Shown in pieces: positions 26,114-35,005 of a stretch of 64,000 nt of DNA. Position 1 is the first letter of the stretch; every line of letters starts with the position of its first letter. The stretch covers positions 372,001 to 436,000 of the forward strand of contig NZ_QIRF01000002.1 in NCBI RefSeq assembly GCF_003332825.1, in the 5' to 3' direction. Under the pieces are notes generated by a model. The model worked only from the letters and a program-made list of their open reading frames with translations. It was not told where the DNA came from and ran no database searches. The translations under genes were made by a program, and so were the position numbers. Source of the stretch: Dyella sp. C9 (GTDB lineage: Bacteria; Pseudomonadota; Gammaproteobacteria; Xanthomonadales; Rhodanobacteraceae).

Positions 26114-28014
26114 TGCGAGTCATCCTCTGGCGGTACGGCGCCGTGGCGCTGTCGGTATTCGAGATCGAACTTGCGTCGCAGCAGCGCGCCCGGATCGTCC
26201 GGCACGCGCTGCAACGCCTGGCGTACATCGGCCGGCAGGCGCGACTGCGCATCGTCCGCCTCCATCCTGCCGAGTTCATGCGGCTGTCCTGGCTTTTGCT
26301 GGCCCGGCTTGCCAAGGGCCTGATCCATCTGTTTTTGCAGCGCCTGCTGTGCCTGCGCTTCGCGCGCGCGCTGCTCGGCCTGCTGTTCCGCCGTCTCGGG
26401 CTTGGGCGCGCCAGGAGAAAGGGCGGAGCGGTCCTGCGAGGAGGACTGGCTGGACTCGCGGTCCTTGCCCTCCCCTTGCGCTTCACCGTGTCCGTCACTG
26501 GACGGCTTGCCGGCTTGTGAATCCTGGTCGTCCGGCTTGCCCTGCTGACCGGCCTGGCCCTGCGCGTTGTCCGGCGGCGTGGTGGTCTTGTCCGATCCCG
26601 ACTTGCCCTTGTTGTCCTGTGCGCCCTGCTGCGACTGGGGCTGTTGCTGCTGCCGCTTCAGCCAATCCTCGACCGCCTTCCGGTTGGCCAGGGCATCGGC
26701 GTTGCCTGGATCGGCCTTGAGCGCGCGGTCATAGGCTTCGAGGGCCCCCTGGTAGTCCTGCTGCCGGGCCAGCGCATTGCCCAGGTTGTATTGCGCATCG
26801 GAACCGGCCTGCCCGCGCAGGGCGGACGCCGCCGCCGCGTAGTCGCCGGCGCGATAGGCGGCCGCGCCACGCCAGGCCGGATCGGGCGCGAGTTGCAAGG
26901 CCTGCCTGGCCTTGCCGTCACGCAGGGCCGCGGCGGCCTGCTGGTCGGGACGGCGCCACAGGTCGTTCCAGCCGGAGGCATGGGCCGGCTGCGCCAGGCA
27001 CGGCAGCAACACGAGCGGCAGCAGGGCCAACCAACCGCGACGGAACGACAATGCGACCAGCGGCAGCAAGGGCAGCAACAGCCAGGGACCGCGATCCTGC
27101 CATTCGTCGCCGTGCAGGCCGTCCGCCAGCTGCGCAGCCCCTTCACTGCGCAGTTCCGTGCGCAGCGCATCGATGTCGCCGCTGCCATCACTCATCGGCA
27201 CGTAACGGCCACCACCCGCCTCGGCCAGCGTGCGCAACGCGCCATCATTGCGGCGGGCCATGCTCAGCTCGCCCTGCGCATCGCGCTGGAAGCCCTCGTC
27301 GGCGATCGGCACCGGCCCGCCCTGCGGCGTTCCCACGCCCAGCACCGATACCCGCACTCCAGCCGCCTGTGCCTTGCGCGCCGCGGTGACGGCGGCCTCA
27401 TCCGCATCGTCGGTGACCAGCACCAATGAACCGCCGCCGACATTGGCGCCGCGGATCAGCTCCACGCCACGCTCGATGGCTTGTGCCGCGTTGTCGCCAT
27501 CGACCGGCATGGTGTCCGGCGCCAGCGCATCCAGCAGGTCGCGCAGGCTGCCCTCATCCGTGCTGAGCGGCGCCACCACGAAAGCTTCGCCGGCGTAGGC
27601 CACCAAGGCGTTCAATCCATCGTGGTTGGCTGCAAGCAGGTCGCGAACCTTGTAGCGCGCCCGGTCGATGCGGCTGGGCGCCACGTCGCGCGCCAGCATG
27701 TGCTGGGACAGCGAGAGCGCGACCACCTGCGCCGCGCGCTGGCTGTACATCGGCTGCGCGACACGGCTCCAGGTCGGACCAGCCATGGCCAGCGAGCCCA
27801 GGATCCAGCCAACGGCAAGCAGCCCCGCTGGTACACGCCGCCGCCGCTCGCGCCCCTGCAGCAGGTGCGGCAGCAGTTCCGGATCAACCAGGGACGCCAG
27901 TGCCTCGCGCGCGCCGCTGCGCCTCGCGGCAAGCACCAGCAGCAACGGCAACGCCAGCAGGGCCAGCAGCCATTGCGGATGCAGGAAATGGAACTGCTGC
28001 AGCGCCTCGCTCAT
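26110..28014 (-). CDS. BatB-BatC fusion: membrane VWA domain with TPR and Q/S-rich tail
   Basis: ATG 28014 overlaps the batA stop (ATGA) and gives 634 residues. Order: two N-terminal helices (about 12-30 and 62-80), a VWA domain (about 93-290), two helices (about 315-350), TPR repeats (about 375-465), then a Gln/Ser/Gly-rich low-complexity tail. BatB and BatC are separate in many bacteria, so this is a fusion. Where VWA proteins have the D-x-S-x-S metal site, this one reads S-L-S-Q-H (residues 101-105), so the metal-binding Asp and last Ser are missing, while the later T-D-D-A-D is kept. It may act as a non-metal binding scaffold. Confidence 0.82.
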   Translation of the reverse strand: MSEALQQFHFLHPQWLLALLALPLLLVLAARRSGAREALASLVDPELLPHLLQGRERRRRVPAGLLAVGWILGSLAMAGPTWSRVAQPMYSQRAAQVVALSLSQHMLARDVAPSRIDRARYKVRDLLAANHDGLNALVAYAGEAFVVAPLSTDEGSLRDLLDALAPDTMPVDGDNAAQAIERGVELIRGANVGGGSLVLVTDDADEAAVTAARKAQAAGVRVSVLGVGTPQGGPVPIADEGFQRDAQGELSMARRNDGALRTLAEAGGGRYVPMSDGSGDIDALRTELRSEGAAQLADGLHGDEWQDRGPWLLLPLLPLVALSFRRGWLALLPLVLLPCLAQPAHASGWNDLWRRPDQQAAAALRDGKARQALQLAPDPAWRGAAAYRAGDYAAAASALRGQAGSDAQYNLGNALARQQDYQGALEAYDRALKADPGNADALANRKAVEDWLKRQQQQPQSQQGAQDNKGKSGSDKTTTPPDNAQGQAGQQGKPDDQDSQAGKPSSDGHGEAQGEGKDRESSQSSSQDRSALSPGAPKPETAEQQAEQRAREAQAQQALQKQMDQALGKPGQQKPGQPHELGRMEADDAQSRLPADVRQALQRVPDDPGALLRRKFDLEYRQRHGAVPPEDDSQ

Positions 28015-28991
28015 GCCCATGCTTCCCGTCGCCGCGGGCGCGGCACCATCGCCACCATCCATGCCAGCGCGGCCAGCGCGAGCGGCCAGCGGAACAACTC
28101 ATGCCGCGGGCGCAAGGCAGGGCCTTGCTGGGGCATCGGCTCCAGCGCATCGATGGCCCGGTAGGCATCGGCCAACTGGCTGGAATCGGTAGCGCGGAAG
28201 TAATGGCCACCCGTCTGCGAGGCAATCGAACGCAGCATGCCTTCGTCGAGATCCGCCGATGGATTGACCGTATGCGACCCGAACAGATCGGGTATGCGCA
28301 TCTCGGTGGCGCCGATGCCGATGGTGTAGATGCGTACGCCCGCAGCCTTGGCGGCATGCGCGGCATCCAGCGGCGCGATGCTGCCGGCGTTGTTCACGCC
28401 ATCGGTAAGCAACACCACGACACGCGCCTGCTCGGGCAAGCCAGCCAGGCGCTTGACGGCCACCGCAATGGCGTCGCCGATGGCTGTCTCGGTGCCGGCC
28501 AGTCCAACGGATGCACCCTGCAACTGCGCTCGCACGGCATCGAGGTCATAGGTGAGCGGAGTCACCAGGAAAGCGCGACTGCCGAACAGGATCAGTCCCA
28601 TCTCGTCGCCACTGCGGCGCGCAATGAAGTCGCCGGCAATCGCTTCGACCGCCCCGAAGCGGCTCACCGGGCGACCGGCCAGCTGCATGTCGTCCGTGCG
28701 CATGCTGCCCGACAAGTCCACCGCAAGCATCAGTGCACGCCCGCTATGCTGCTGGGCCTGGGGCGGCCCGACCCACTGTGGCCGCGCGGCCGCCACCAGC
28801 AGCAGCAACCAGGCGAGTGCGAGCAACCACGATCGCCAGCCACTGCTCCGGCCGCGCTCGGCAGCGTCCAGATGCAATCCAGGATGAGGCAGGTGCAGCG
28901 CCACACCCGGTGCCGCCACGCGCAACCAGCGCCTAACCAGCCACGGCAACGGCAGCAAGGCAAACACCCAGGGCCAGGCCAATTCAGGCAT
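28011..28991 (-). CDS. batA: BatA-like membrane VWA protein
   Basis: ATG 28991 was chosen because it gives a typical N-terminal membrane helix (PELAWPWVFALLPLPWLVRR); 326 residues result. A second helix (about 51-70) precedes the VWA domain (about 80-290), with an intact MIDAS D-L-S-G-S-M and downstream T and D residues (LLTDGVNNAG). A C-terminal helix ends the protein. It should bind Mg on the periplasmic or cytoplasmic face of the inner membrane and partner the MoxR ATPase and the other Bat proteins. It overlaps its neighbours by 8 and 4 bases. Confidence 0.88.
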   Translation of the reverse strand: MPELAWPWVFALLPLPWLVRRWLRVAAPGVALHLPHPGLHLDAAERGRSSGWRSWLLALAWLLLLVAAARPQWVGPPQAQQHSGRALMLAVDLSGSMRTDDMQLAGRPVSRFGAVEAIAGDFIARRSGDEMGLILFGSRAFLVTPLTYDLDAVRAQLQGASVGLAGTETAIGDAIAVAVKRLAGLPEQARVVVLLTDGVNNAGSIAPLDAAHAAKAAGVRIYTIGIGATEMRIPDLFGSHTVNPSADLDEGMLRSIASQTGGHYFRATDSSQLADAYRAIDALEPMPQQGPALRPRHELFRWPLALAALAWMVAMVPRPRRREAWA

Positions 28992-29511
28992 GCGCCGGCT
29001 CCCGCTTGCTGGCAACAGCCGTCGATCCGCCCTGGCGCCACGCCTGCAGCAACCAGCGGCGAGCGGCGTCGACGACCGGGGCGATCTCGATCGCCGCATC
29101 GGGCCGATACATGGCGTACTCCAGCGTCATCAGCCGGTCCAGCGTGCTGGCATCAACGCCAACCCGCGCCAGCGTGTCGCGCCAAGCCGCCCCTTGCCGC
29201 TGCGCAGCCCCGGCGTCGTAGCGCAGGGCCGCGCGTCGCAACAACTGATGCAGTCCGGCGACGAGTTGCTGTGGCTGCGCGCCTCGCTCCGATACCAGGC
29301 GATCCAGCTCGCCGAGCAAGGCGCGCTCCAGCGCCAGCCGACGTCGGCGTCGATACCACCACCACGCAAGCATGGCGAGGGCGATCAGCAGCAGGCCGGC
29401 CAGCATCCACCATCCGGGCGCTGGCGGCCACCACGACGGCGATGGGGGCAGGTGGATGTCGCGTAACACCGGTCCCGTGGGCGCCGCCGGCGTCGTGGAC
29501 TGCGCGCTCAT
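28984..29511 (-). CDS. DUF4381 membrane protein of the MoxR/Bat operon
   Basis: The 175-residue protein has a Pro/Trp-rich segment (IHLPPSPSWWPPAPGWW), one membrane helix (about residues 35-52) and a cytoplasmic helical domain (about 60-165). This matches DUF4381 proteins, which occur between DUF58 and VWA genes in MoxR operons. Its function is unknown; position suggests a linker between the DUF58 protein and the VWA proteins. Its start overlaps the stop of the DUF58 gene by four bases. Confidence 0.8.
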   Translation of the reverse strand: MSAQSTTPAAPTGPVLRDIHLPPSPSWWPPAPGWWMLAGLLLIALAMLAWWWYRRRRRLALERALLGELDRLVSERGAQPQQLVAGLHQLLRRAALRYDAGAAQRQGAAWRDTLARVGVDASTLDRLMTLEYAMYRPDAAIEIAPVVDAARRWLLQAWRQGGSTAVASKREPAHA

Positions 29512-30440
29512 CGGCGTACTCCAGGGGCCAGCAGTTTCATGACGGCGTCGAGCGGATCGGTCGAGGTATCGATGGTCGTGTGCGCCAAGGCCAGTTCCTG
29601 TGCCATCGCGTTGAGACGCGCAGGGCCCGCCCCGAGGCGTCGCTGGAATTCACGGCGCTGGCGTTCGCCGAACAAAGCCACTTCACGCCGTTCGCCGTCA
29701 TGTTCGAGGGGGTAGCGGCCCGGTGGCGGCAAGGCCAGTTCAAGCGCATCGGCCACCACCAGCACGCGCACGCCGGCCTTGCGCGCCAGATCGAGCAAGC
29801 GACTGCGCGAGGCCTCGTCGCAGGACAGGCCGTCGCTGATCAGCAACACCCGGTTCGCGCCATGCATGAGTCGTCCCGCGCGCAGCAGCGCCGCCGACAA
29901 GGGCTCACCATGCGCACGGCGCGGCAGCGCATCCCACTCGGCCAGGGCACCGCAAACCGCCAGCGCGCCCCGTACGCCGCCCAGGGGACGCAGCAGGCGA
30001 TCGTTGCCGCCGAACTCCATCAGGCCCACGCGCTCACCGGCACGCACCGCATACCAGGCCGCAAGGGCAGCTGCACGCGCCGCCTGCACCGACTTGAAGC
30101 GCACGCGGGTGCCAAAACGCATGCTTTCGTGCGTATCGAGCAGGATCAGCAGGCGACCCTCGCGCTCCTCCTGGAAGAGCTTGGTGTGCAGCCGGCCGCT
30201 GCGCGCCGTGAGGCGCCAATCCAGGCGACGCACGTCATCGCCGGGCTGGTAGACGCGCGACTCGGCGTAATCCATGCCGCGACCGAACAGCCGACTGGAT
30301 TGCTGGCCCGAGCGCATCGCCCGACTTTCCAGCCGCGGCAAGGCTGCCTTGGCCACCCGTCCACGCAGGCTCACCAGCTCAGCCAGACGGACCTGCGTGC
30401 GGCCGTCACCCTCGGCCGGAGGATTCACCACAGCATTCAC
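29508..30440 (-). CDS. DUF58 protein of the MoxR/Bat operon
   Basis: The 310-residue cytoplasmic protein shows the DUF58 signature around residues 47-85 (SSRLFGRGMDYAESRVYQPG followed by D-D-V-R-R-L-D-W-R-L-T-A-R) and then a VWA-like fold: LLILLDTHESM carries D-T-H-E-S rather than a perfect D-x-S-x-S, and LLISDGL marks the later strand. DUF58 proteins accompany MoxR ATPases almost universally and are probable clients or adaptors. Overlaps with the genes on both sides show strong coupling. Confidence 0.86.
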   Translation of the reverse strand: MNAVVNPPAEGDGRTQVRLAELVSLRGRVAKAALPRLESRAMRSGQQSSRLFGRGMDYAESRVYQPGDDVRRLDWRLTARSGRLHTKLFQEEREGRLLILLDTHESMRFGTRVRFKSVQAARAAALAAWYAVRAGERVGLMEFGGNDRLLRPLGGVRGALAVCGALAEWDALPRRAHGEPLSAALLRAGRLMHGANRVLLISDGLSCDEASRSRLLDLARKAGVRVLVVADALELALPPPGRYPLEHDGERREVALFGERQRREFQRRLGAGPARLNAMAQELALAHTTIDTSTDPLDAVMKLLAPGVRR

Positions 30441-31432
30441 GGCAGCGGCACGAGATCCAGCACGCGGCGGATGACCTGGTCGCTTCGCACGCCCTCGGCC
30501 TCCGCCTCGTAGCTGAGCAGTACGCGATGACGCAGCACCTCATGGGCGATGGCGTGGACATCCTCGGGCAACACGTAGTCACGCCCGGCCAGCCAGGCAT
30601 GCGCCCGTGAGCAGCGATCCAGCGCGATGGTGCCGCGCGGGCTCGCACCCCAGGAAATCCAGCGCTTCAGCTCGGAACCGTAGGCGCCGGCATCGCGCGT
30701 CGCCAGCACTAGCTGCGCGATGTATTCCTCCAGTGGCGATGCCATGTGCACATTGAGCACGGCGTCGCGCGCGCTGAACACGTCGGCCTGGCTCAGCGTC
30801 GGGCGCGATGCTGTCACGGGATGGAGGCTGCGGCGTGCCTGCTCGCGGGCCAGCTTGAGGATCGCCAGTTCAGCCGCGGCATCGGGATAGCCGATGGTCA
30901 CGTGCATCACGAAGCGATCCAGCTGGGCCTCCGGCAGCGCAAACGTGCCTTCCTGCTCAATCGGGTTCTGGGTCGCCATCACCATGAACAGTTCAGGCAG
31001 CCGCCATGTGCTGCGCCCCACGGTGATCTGCCGCTCGGCCATCGCCTCCAGCAGCGCCGATTGCACCTTCGCCGGCGCGCGGTTGATCTCGTCGGCCAGC
31101 ACGATGTTGTGGAACAAGGGGCCCCGTTCGAATTCAAAGCTGCCGCTCTGCGGACGGAACACGTCCGTGCCGGTGAGATCGGCCGGCAGCAGGTCCGGGG
31201 TGAACTGCACGCGGTGGAAATCGGCCTCGATGCAGCCGGCGAGTGCCTTGACCACGGTGGTCTTGGCCAGACCCGGGGCGCCCTCCACCAGCAGGTGGCC
31301 ATCGGCCAGCAGGGCCACCAGCAGGCAGTCGATAAGGTGCGGCTGGCCGATCACGCTGCGCTGCAGTTCGTTGCGCACCTGCAGGAATGCCTGCTGCAGG
31401 CGGGATGCGGGGGCGGGTTCGGGCATGTCCAT
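30437..31432 (-). CDS. MoxR-family AAA+ ATPase
   Basis: The 331 residues form a complete MoxR ATPase: Walker A GAPGLAKT (residues 51-58), Walker B VLADEINR (111-118), sensor 1 ATQNP and arginine-finger region LPEAQLDRF, followed by the helical lid. MoxR proteins act as chaperones that activate or insert cofactors into VWA-linked complexes. It is the first gene of a six-gene unit (moxR, DUF58, DUF4381, batA, batB-C, batD) in which every junction overlaps. Its promoter must lie in the 106 bases between it and the pilQ terminator. Confidence 0.93.
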   Translation of the reverse strand: MDMPEPAPASRLQQAFLQVRNELQRSVIGQPHLIDCLLVALLADGHLLVEGAPGLAKTTVVKALAGCIEADFHRVQFTPDLLPADLTGTDVFRPQSGSFEFERGPLFHNIVLADEINRAPAKVQSALLEAMAERQITVGRSTWRLPELFMVMATQNPIEQEGTFALPEAQLDRFVMHVTIGYPDAAAELAILKLAREQARRSLHPVTASRPTLSQADVFSARDAVLNVHMASPLEEYIAQLVLATRDAGAYGSELKRWISWGASPRGTIALDRCSRAHAWLAGRDYVLPEDVHAIAHEVLRHRVLLSYEAEAEGVRSDQVIRRVLDLVPLP

Positions 31433-31535
31433 CGGTATTCCGTCTCAGGTTCGTGCGCTACCACAGACCTTAACGCGAGCCGGAAGTTTACTCCCCATGA
31501 CTTCTGGCCCGTCCGCCCGGCGTGGTCCGGACACG

Positions 31536-31560
31536 AAAAAGGGCGGCCTGGGCCGCCCTT
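31536..31560 (-). terminator. Intrinsic terminator after pilQ
   Basis: AAGGGCGGCC (31539-31548) and GGCCGCCCTT (31551-31560) form a ten-pair stem with a two-base loop; reading leftward it is followed by five T residues (A 31536-31540 on the plus strand, partly in the stem). It separates the pilus operon from the moxR operon. Confidence 0.85.
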
Positions 31561-31583
31561 TCCGTACTGCCGGTGACCGCCGG

Positions 31584-33749
31584 TTACTGCAGGCTGTCGC
31601 TGAGGATGCGCGGCGTCACGAAGATCAGCAGCTCCGCTTTGTCGCTTTCGCGCGAGGTGTTGCGGAACAGGATGCCGATACCCGGGATATCGCCCAGACC
31701 CGGCACCTTGGTCGCCGTGTTCTGCTTGGTGATTTCATAGATGCCACCCAGCACGACCGTCTGACCGTTATCGACCAGCACCGAGGTGTTGATCTCACGG
31801 GTGTCGATCTCCGGTACCTGGCCACTGCCCGGCACGGTGATGAACTGGTTCAGCGCATCCTTCTTCACGTTGATCATCAGGTAGACGCGGTTGTCGGCCG
31901 TGATGGTCGGGGTGACCTTGAGCTCCAGCACCGCATCCTTGAACTGCACGGTGGCGGTACCGCTGCCAGCCGAACCGGTGGCGCTGTTCTGGTAGGTCAC
32001 GTAGCCGATTTCCTGACCCTGGCGGATCACCGCTTCCTGCTGGTTGGCGGTAATGACACGCGGGCTGGAGATCACCTCGCCACGGCCTTCGGTCTGTGCA
32101 GCGGACAGCTCCAGGTCCAGGGCGTAGTTCTTGCCAAGGATACCCAGGCCGAAGCTGCCAGCCGGGCTGCTCGCCGGCAGGTCAACGTTGAGACCGGTCG
32201 CCGTGCCGTTGCCCTGGTCGGTGCCGCCGATGGAGATCTGCTGCCCGCTCGGGTTGGTCTTGGTGCCCTGCAGGCCGAACTTCGCACCGAGTTCACGGGT
32301 GAAGTTGTCGGTGGCGATGACGATGCGCGATTCGATCAGCACTTGCTGCACCGGCTTGTCGAGCACCGAGATCAGCTCACGCAGCTCATGGATCTTCTGC
32401 GGGTTGTCGTTGATCAACAGGGTGTTGGTGCGCTCGTCGAAGGACACGCTGCCGCGCGAGGACAAGAAGCCATGGGAGCCCGGCTGCCCGCTCTGGCCAC
32501 CGCCCGTGCTCTGCATGCTGCCCGAGGTCAGCAGCTTGGCGATGTCCTTCGCCTTGCCATAGCTGATCGGCACGTAGTCGGTCACCAGCTCGGCATTGTC
32601 CTCGGCCTTGATGCGGGCGTCGGCGATGCTCTGCTCGTACTTGGCCAACTCTTCCTGCGGTGCAATCCAGATCACGTTGCCGTTGCGGCGCTTGTCCAGG
32701 CTCTTGGCCCGCAGCACCACGTCCAGCGCCTGATCCCAGGGCACGTTGACCAGGCGCAGCGTGACGCTGCCACCCACCGTATCGGACGCCACCAGGTTCA
32801 AGCCGGAGATGTCGGCCAGCAACTGCAGCGCCGAGCGCACCGGAATGTCCTGGAAGTTGAAGGTCACGCGGTTGCCGCTGTAGACCGGATCCTGCCCGCG
32901 ACTCAGCTTGGGATCGGTCGCCTTCGGATCCTTCTTCTTGGCCGCGACCTCGACCACGTACTGGTTTCCGCTTTGGTAGGCCGAAGTATCCACCTCGCCC
33001 TTGACCGCGATCTCCATATGGGCGCCGCCACGCACGCCGGCCTTGGTGACGATGGACTGCACCGGCGTGGCGAAGTCGAGCACGTCAAGGCGCTGGGCCA
33101 GGTTGGACGGCAGGTTGGCATGATCGATGTCCACCAGCACCTTGTCGCCCTGGCGCTTCATGTCCGCATTGGCGCCGGTGCCGCTGAAGTCGATCAGGAT
33201 GCGGCCTTCCCCATTCGGCCCGCGTCGGAAATCGATATTGGAGACCGAGGGGCCCGTAGCCATGGACGGCAGGGCCTTGGACGGATCAATCGTCGCCGCC
33301 GTGGTGGTGGTATTGGCATCGGTGCCGTTGTTTACGACCAGCACGAAGCTGTTGCCTTCCACGCGGGAGCGATAGGTGGAGTCACGCAGCAGCTCGACCA
33401 CCACGCGGGTGCGGCCGCCGGCAGACACTGCCGAGACACCGGTGGCCGAACCCTTGCCGATGTCGAGGTGACGCGGCGCGGCGTTGTCCGTATCGGCAAA
33501 ATCCACGGCGATGCGCGGTGGATTACCGGTGGTGAAGATCTTCGGTTCCGGCACCGGCCCCTGGGCGAAGTTCATGTGCAGCTCGATGCGGCCACCCGGC
33601 AGCGTGTCGTAGCTGATGTCCTTCAGGGTGCTGGTGGCGGCGGCGGCGGCGTTCGACCAGGCGGCGCCCAGCGTCAGCAGGCCCACGACCATGTAGCGGC
33701 TTGCCTGGCGCATGACTCGGCCCCGGACAGTAGTGATTTGGTTGGTCAT
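31584..33749 (-). CDS. pilQ: Type IV pilus secretin PilQ
   Basis: The 721-residue protein has a signal peptide (ending near ANA AAA, about residue 38), two AMIN domains that bind peptidoglycan (about 40-260), a STN/N0 domain (about 295-345), an N1 domain (about 375-440) and the secretin barrel (about 480-715) with the conserved VPGLGDIPGIGILFR and VTPRIL stretches. PilQ multimers form the outer-membrane pore for the pilus fibre. It is the last gene of pilMNOPQ and is followed by a terminator. A Met-start at 33749 gives a 13-residue extension before the hydrophobic core, and Met13 is a possible alternative. Confidence 0.95.
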   Translation of the reverse strand: MTNQITTVRGRVMRQASRYMVVGLLTLGAAWSNAAAAATSTLKDISYDTLPGGRIELHMNFAQGPVPEPKIFTTGNPPRIAVDFADTDNAAPRHLDIGKGSATGVSAVSAGGRTRVVVELLRDSTYRSRVEGNSFVLVVNNGTDANTTTTAATIDPSKALPSMATGPSVSNIDFRRGPNGEGRILIDFSGTGANADMKRQGDKVLVDIDHANLPSNLAQRLDVLDFATPVQSIVTKAGVRGGAHMEIAVKGEVDTSAYQSGNQYVVEVAAKKKDPKATDPKLSRGQDPVYSGNRVTFNFQDIPVRSALQLLADISGLNLVASDTVGGSVTLRLVNVPWDQALDVVLRAKSLDKRRNGNVIWIAPQEELAKYEQSIADARIKAEDNAELVTDYVPISYGKAKDIAKLLTSGSMQSTGGGQSGQPGSHGFLSSRGSVSFDERTNTLLINDNPQKIHELRELISVLDKPVQQVLIESRIVIATDNFTRELGAKFGLQGTKTNPSGQQISIGGTDQGNGTATGLNVDLPASSPAGSFGLGILGKNYALDLELSAAQTEGRGEVISSPRVITANQQEAVIRQGQEIGYVTYQNSATGSAGSGTATVQFKDAVLELKVTPTITADNRVYLMINVKKDALNQFITVPGSGQVPEIDTREINTSVLVDNGQTVVLGGIYEITKQNTATKVPGLGDIPGIGILFRNTSRESDKAELLIFVTPRILSDSLQ

Positions 33750-33767
33750 TGCATCAGCCCCTGTTTC

Positions 33768-34304
33768 TTATTTCTCGCTGAGCGCGATGCTGGCGGGACG
33801 TTCCATCCAGCCACCATTTCCGTTGGAAACCAGTTCCACCAGGTCGATGTGGTCGTCGGCGATCGCCGTGACCCGACCGTAGCTCTGGCCCATGTATTCA
33901 TTGCGATGCACGCGGTGGATGACGCCACCCGGATCCTTTACCAGCACTTCCATGCCGGCACCGGTACCCACCGTGCCAACCATCTTCAGGCTGTCCAGCG
34001 CGAACATCTCCAGCGGCTCCTTCGGTCGGTTCTCGTCCGGCCGTGGCCCGTTGCTGGCGCTGCTCTGCAGTTCGGCCGTGCTCGGGCTGAACGGGTCGCG
34101 CTTGTCCTGATCGTTGTACTGGAACGTCTCGAACGTCTTGATCACCGGGAGCGGCGGGATCGGCGCGCCCTTCTTCTGCTTTTCCTGGGCCACCCACTGG
34201 TGGAGGTCGTCCTGCCCGCTGCACCCGGCAAGGGTGAGCGCGGCACACAGCACCAGCAGCGCCTTGGCCGGGTAGGCGGACCTGTAGGCCGTCAACTTGC
34301 TCAT
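33768..34304 (-). CDS. pilP: Type IV pilus assembly lipoprotein PilP
   Basis: The 178-residue protein carries a signal with lipobox TLAGC (Cys28), a flexible Gln/Lys/Pro-rich linker including the KRDPFSP motif (about residues 74-82), and the compact C-terminal beta domain (about 105-175) with GVIHRVHRNEYMG and IDLVELV. PilP binds PilN-PilO and the N0 domain of PilQ, aligning the inner and outer membrane parts. Its ATG overlaps the pilO stop; pilQ follows after 18 bases. Confidence 0.93.
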   Translation of the reverse strand: MSKLTAYRSAYPAKALLVLCAALTLAGCSGQDDLHQWVAQEKQKKGAPIPPLPVIKTFETFQYNDQDKRDPFSPSTAELQSSASNGPRPDENRPKEPLEMFALDSLKMVGTVGTGAGMEVLVKDPGGVIHRVHRNEYMGQSYGRVTAIADDHIDLVELVSNGNGGWMERPASIALSEK

Positions 34305-35005
34305 TTCTGCCCCCCAGTCTTCGCCGCAGGCTTGCCCTTGCCGGGCTTGCCGCTGGCCGATTTGGCGTTGGCGGCCTTGGCCTCAGGGCTTTCGTCATCC
34401 TCAAGGTAGCGATAGGTCTTCACCGTGCCCTGCAGCACCAGCAGGCCGCCGGTGGCAACACCGGTCTTGGCATCCTTGTTCTTGGGCGTCAGCGAAACAT
34501 CGTGCAAGGTGAGGATCACCACGCGGGGTAGCGAGGCCACGCCACTGATGAAGGTACCGAACTGGTGGTAGGTACCCACCATGCGCAGCTGGATCGGCTT
34601 CTCGGCGTAGAAATCCTTCGGCGACTCCGGACCCGGCTGGAACAGCTCGGTTTCCAGGCCTGCCGACAGCGCGGTCTGCGAGATATCCACCAGCAGCTCG
34701 GGCATTTCGGTCTTGCTGGGCAGCTGGCGCAACAGCTGGCGCAGCATGTCCTGCATTTCGTCGAGCTGTTGCTGCAGCGCTTCGAGATTGACCGACTTGG
34801 CCTGTTTCTCGGAGAACTCCGTCTTGAGCTGCGCTTCCTTGGCCGTGGCGCCCTCAAGCGTGTCCTGCTGGTCACTCACGTAGAGGTACCAGCCCAGCAG
34901 CAGCACCACGACGAACACCAGCCCGGTGAAGAACAGCTTGATCGACTTGGGCCAGCCACCGATGTTGTTGCGATCGAGGTTCTGCAGGTCGTTGAGGAAC
35001 TTCAT
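34301..35005 (-). CDS. pilO: Type IV pilus alignment protein PilO
   Basis: The 234 residues show the PilO plan: short cytoplasmic start, one helix (about residues 22-45), periplasmic coiled coil (about 50-105), then a ferredoxin-like domain (about 110-205) with the typical FYAEKPIQLRMVGTYHQFG stretch. It forms heterodimers with PilN in the inner membrane. A Lys/Ala-rich tail (about 208-234) is longer than in Pseudomonas PilO. Overlaps of four bases join it to pilN and pilP. Confidence 0.93.
   Translation of the reverse strand: MKFLNDLQNLDRNNIGGWPKSIKLFFTGLVFVVVLLLGWYLYVSDQQDTLEGATAKEAQLKTEFSEKQAKSVNLEALQQQLDEMQDMLRQLLRQLPSKTEMPELLVDISQTALSAGLETELFQPGPESPKDFYAEKPIQLRMVGTYHQFGTFISGVASLPRVVILTLHDVSLTPKNKDAKTGVATGGLLVLQGTVKTYRYLEDDESPEAKAANAKSASGKPGKGKPAAKTGGQK

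Noticed and set aside
30894..34409. Open frame of 1171 codons on the plus strand across moxR, pilQ, pilP and part of pilO
   Set aside because: It is antisense to well-supported pil genes, has no recognisable domain, and its His/Arg/Gln/Ala-rich composition is that of a GC-rich shadow frame.
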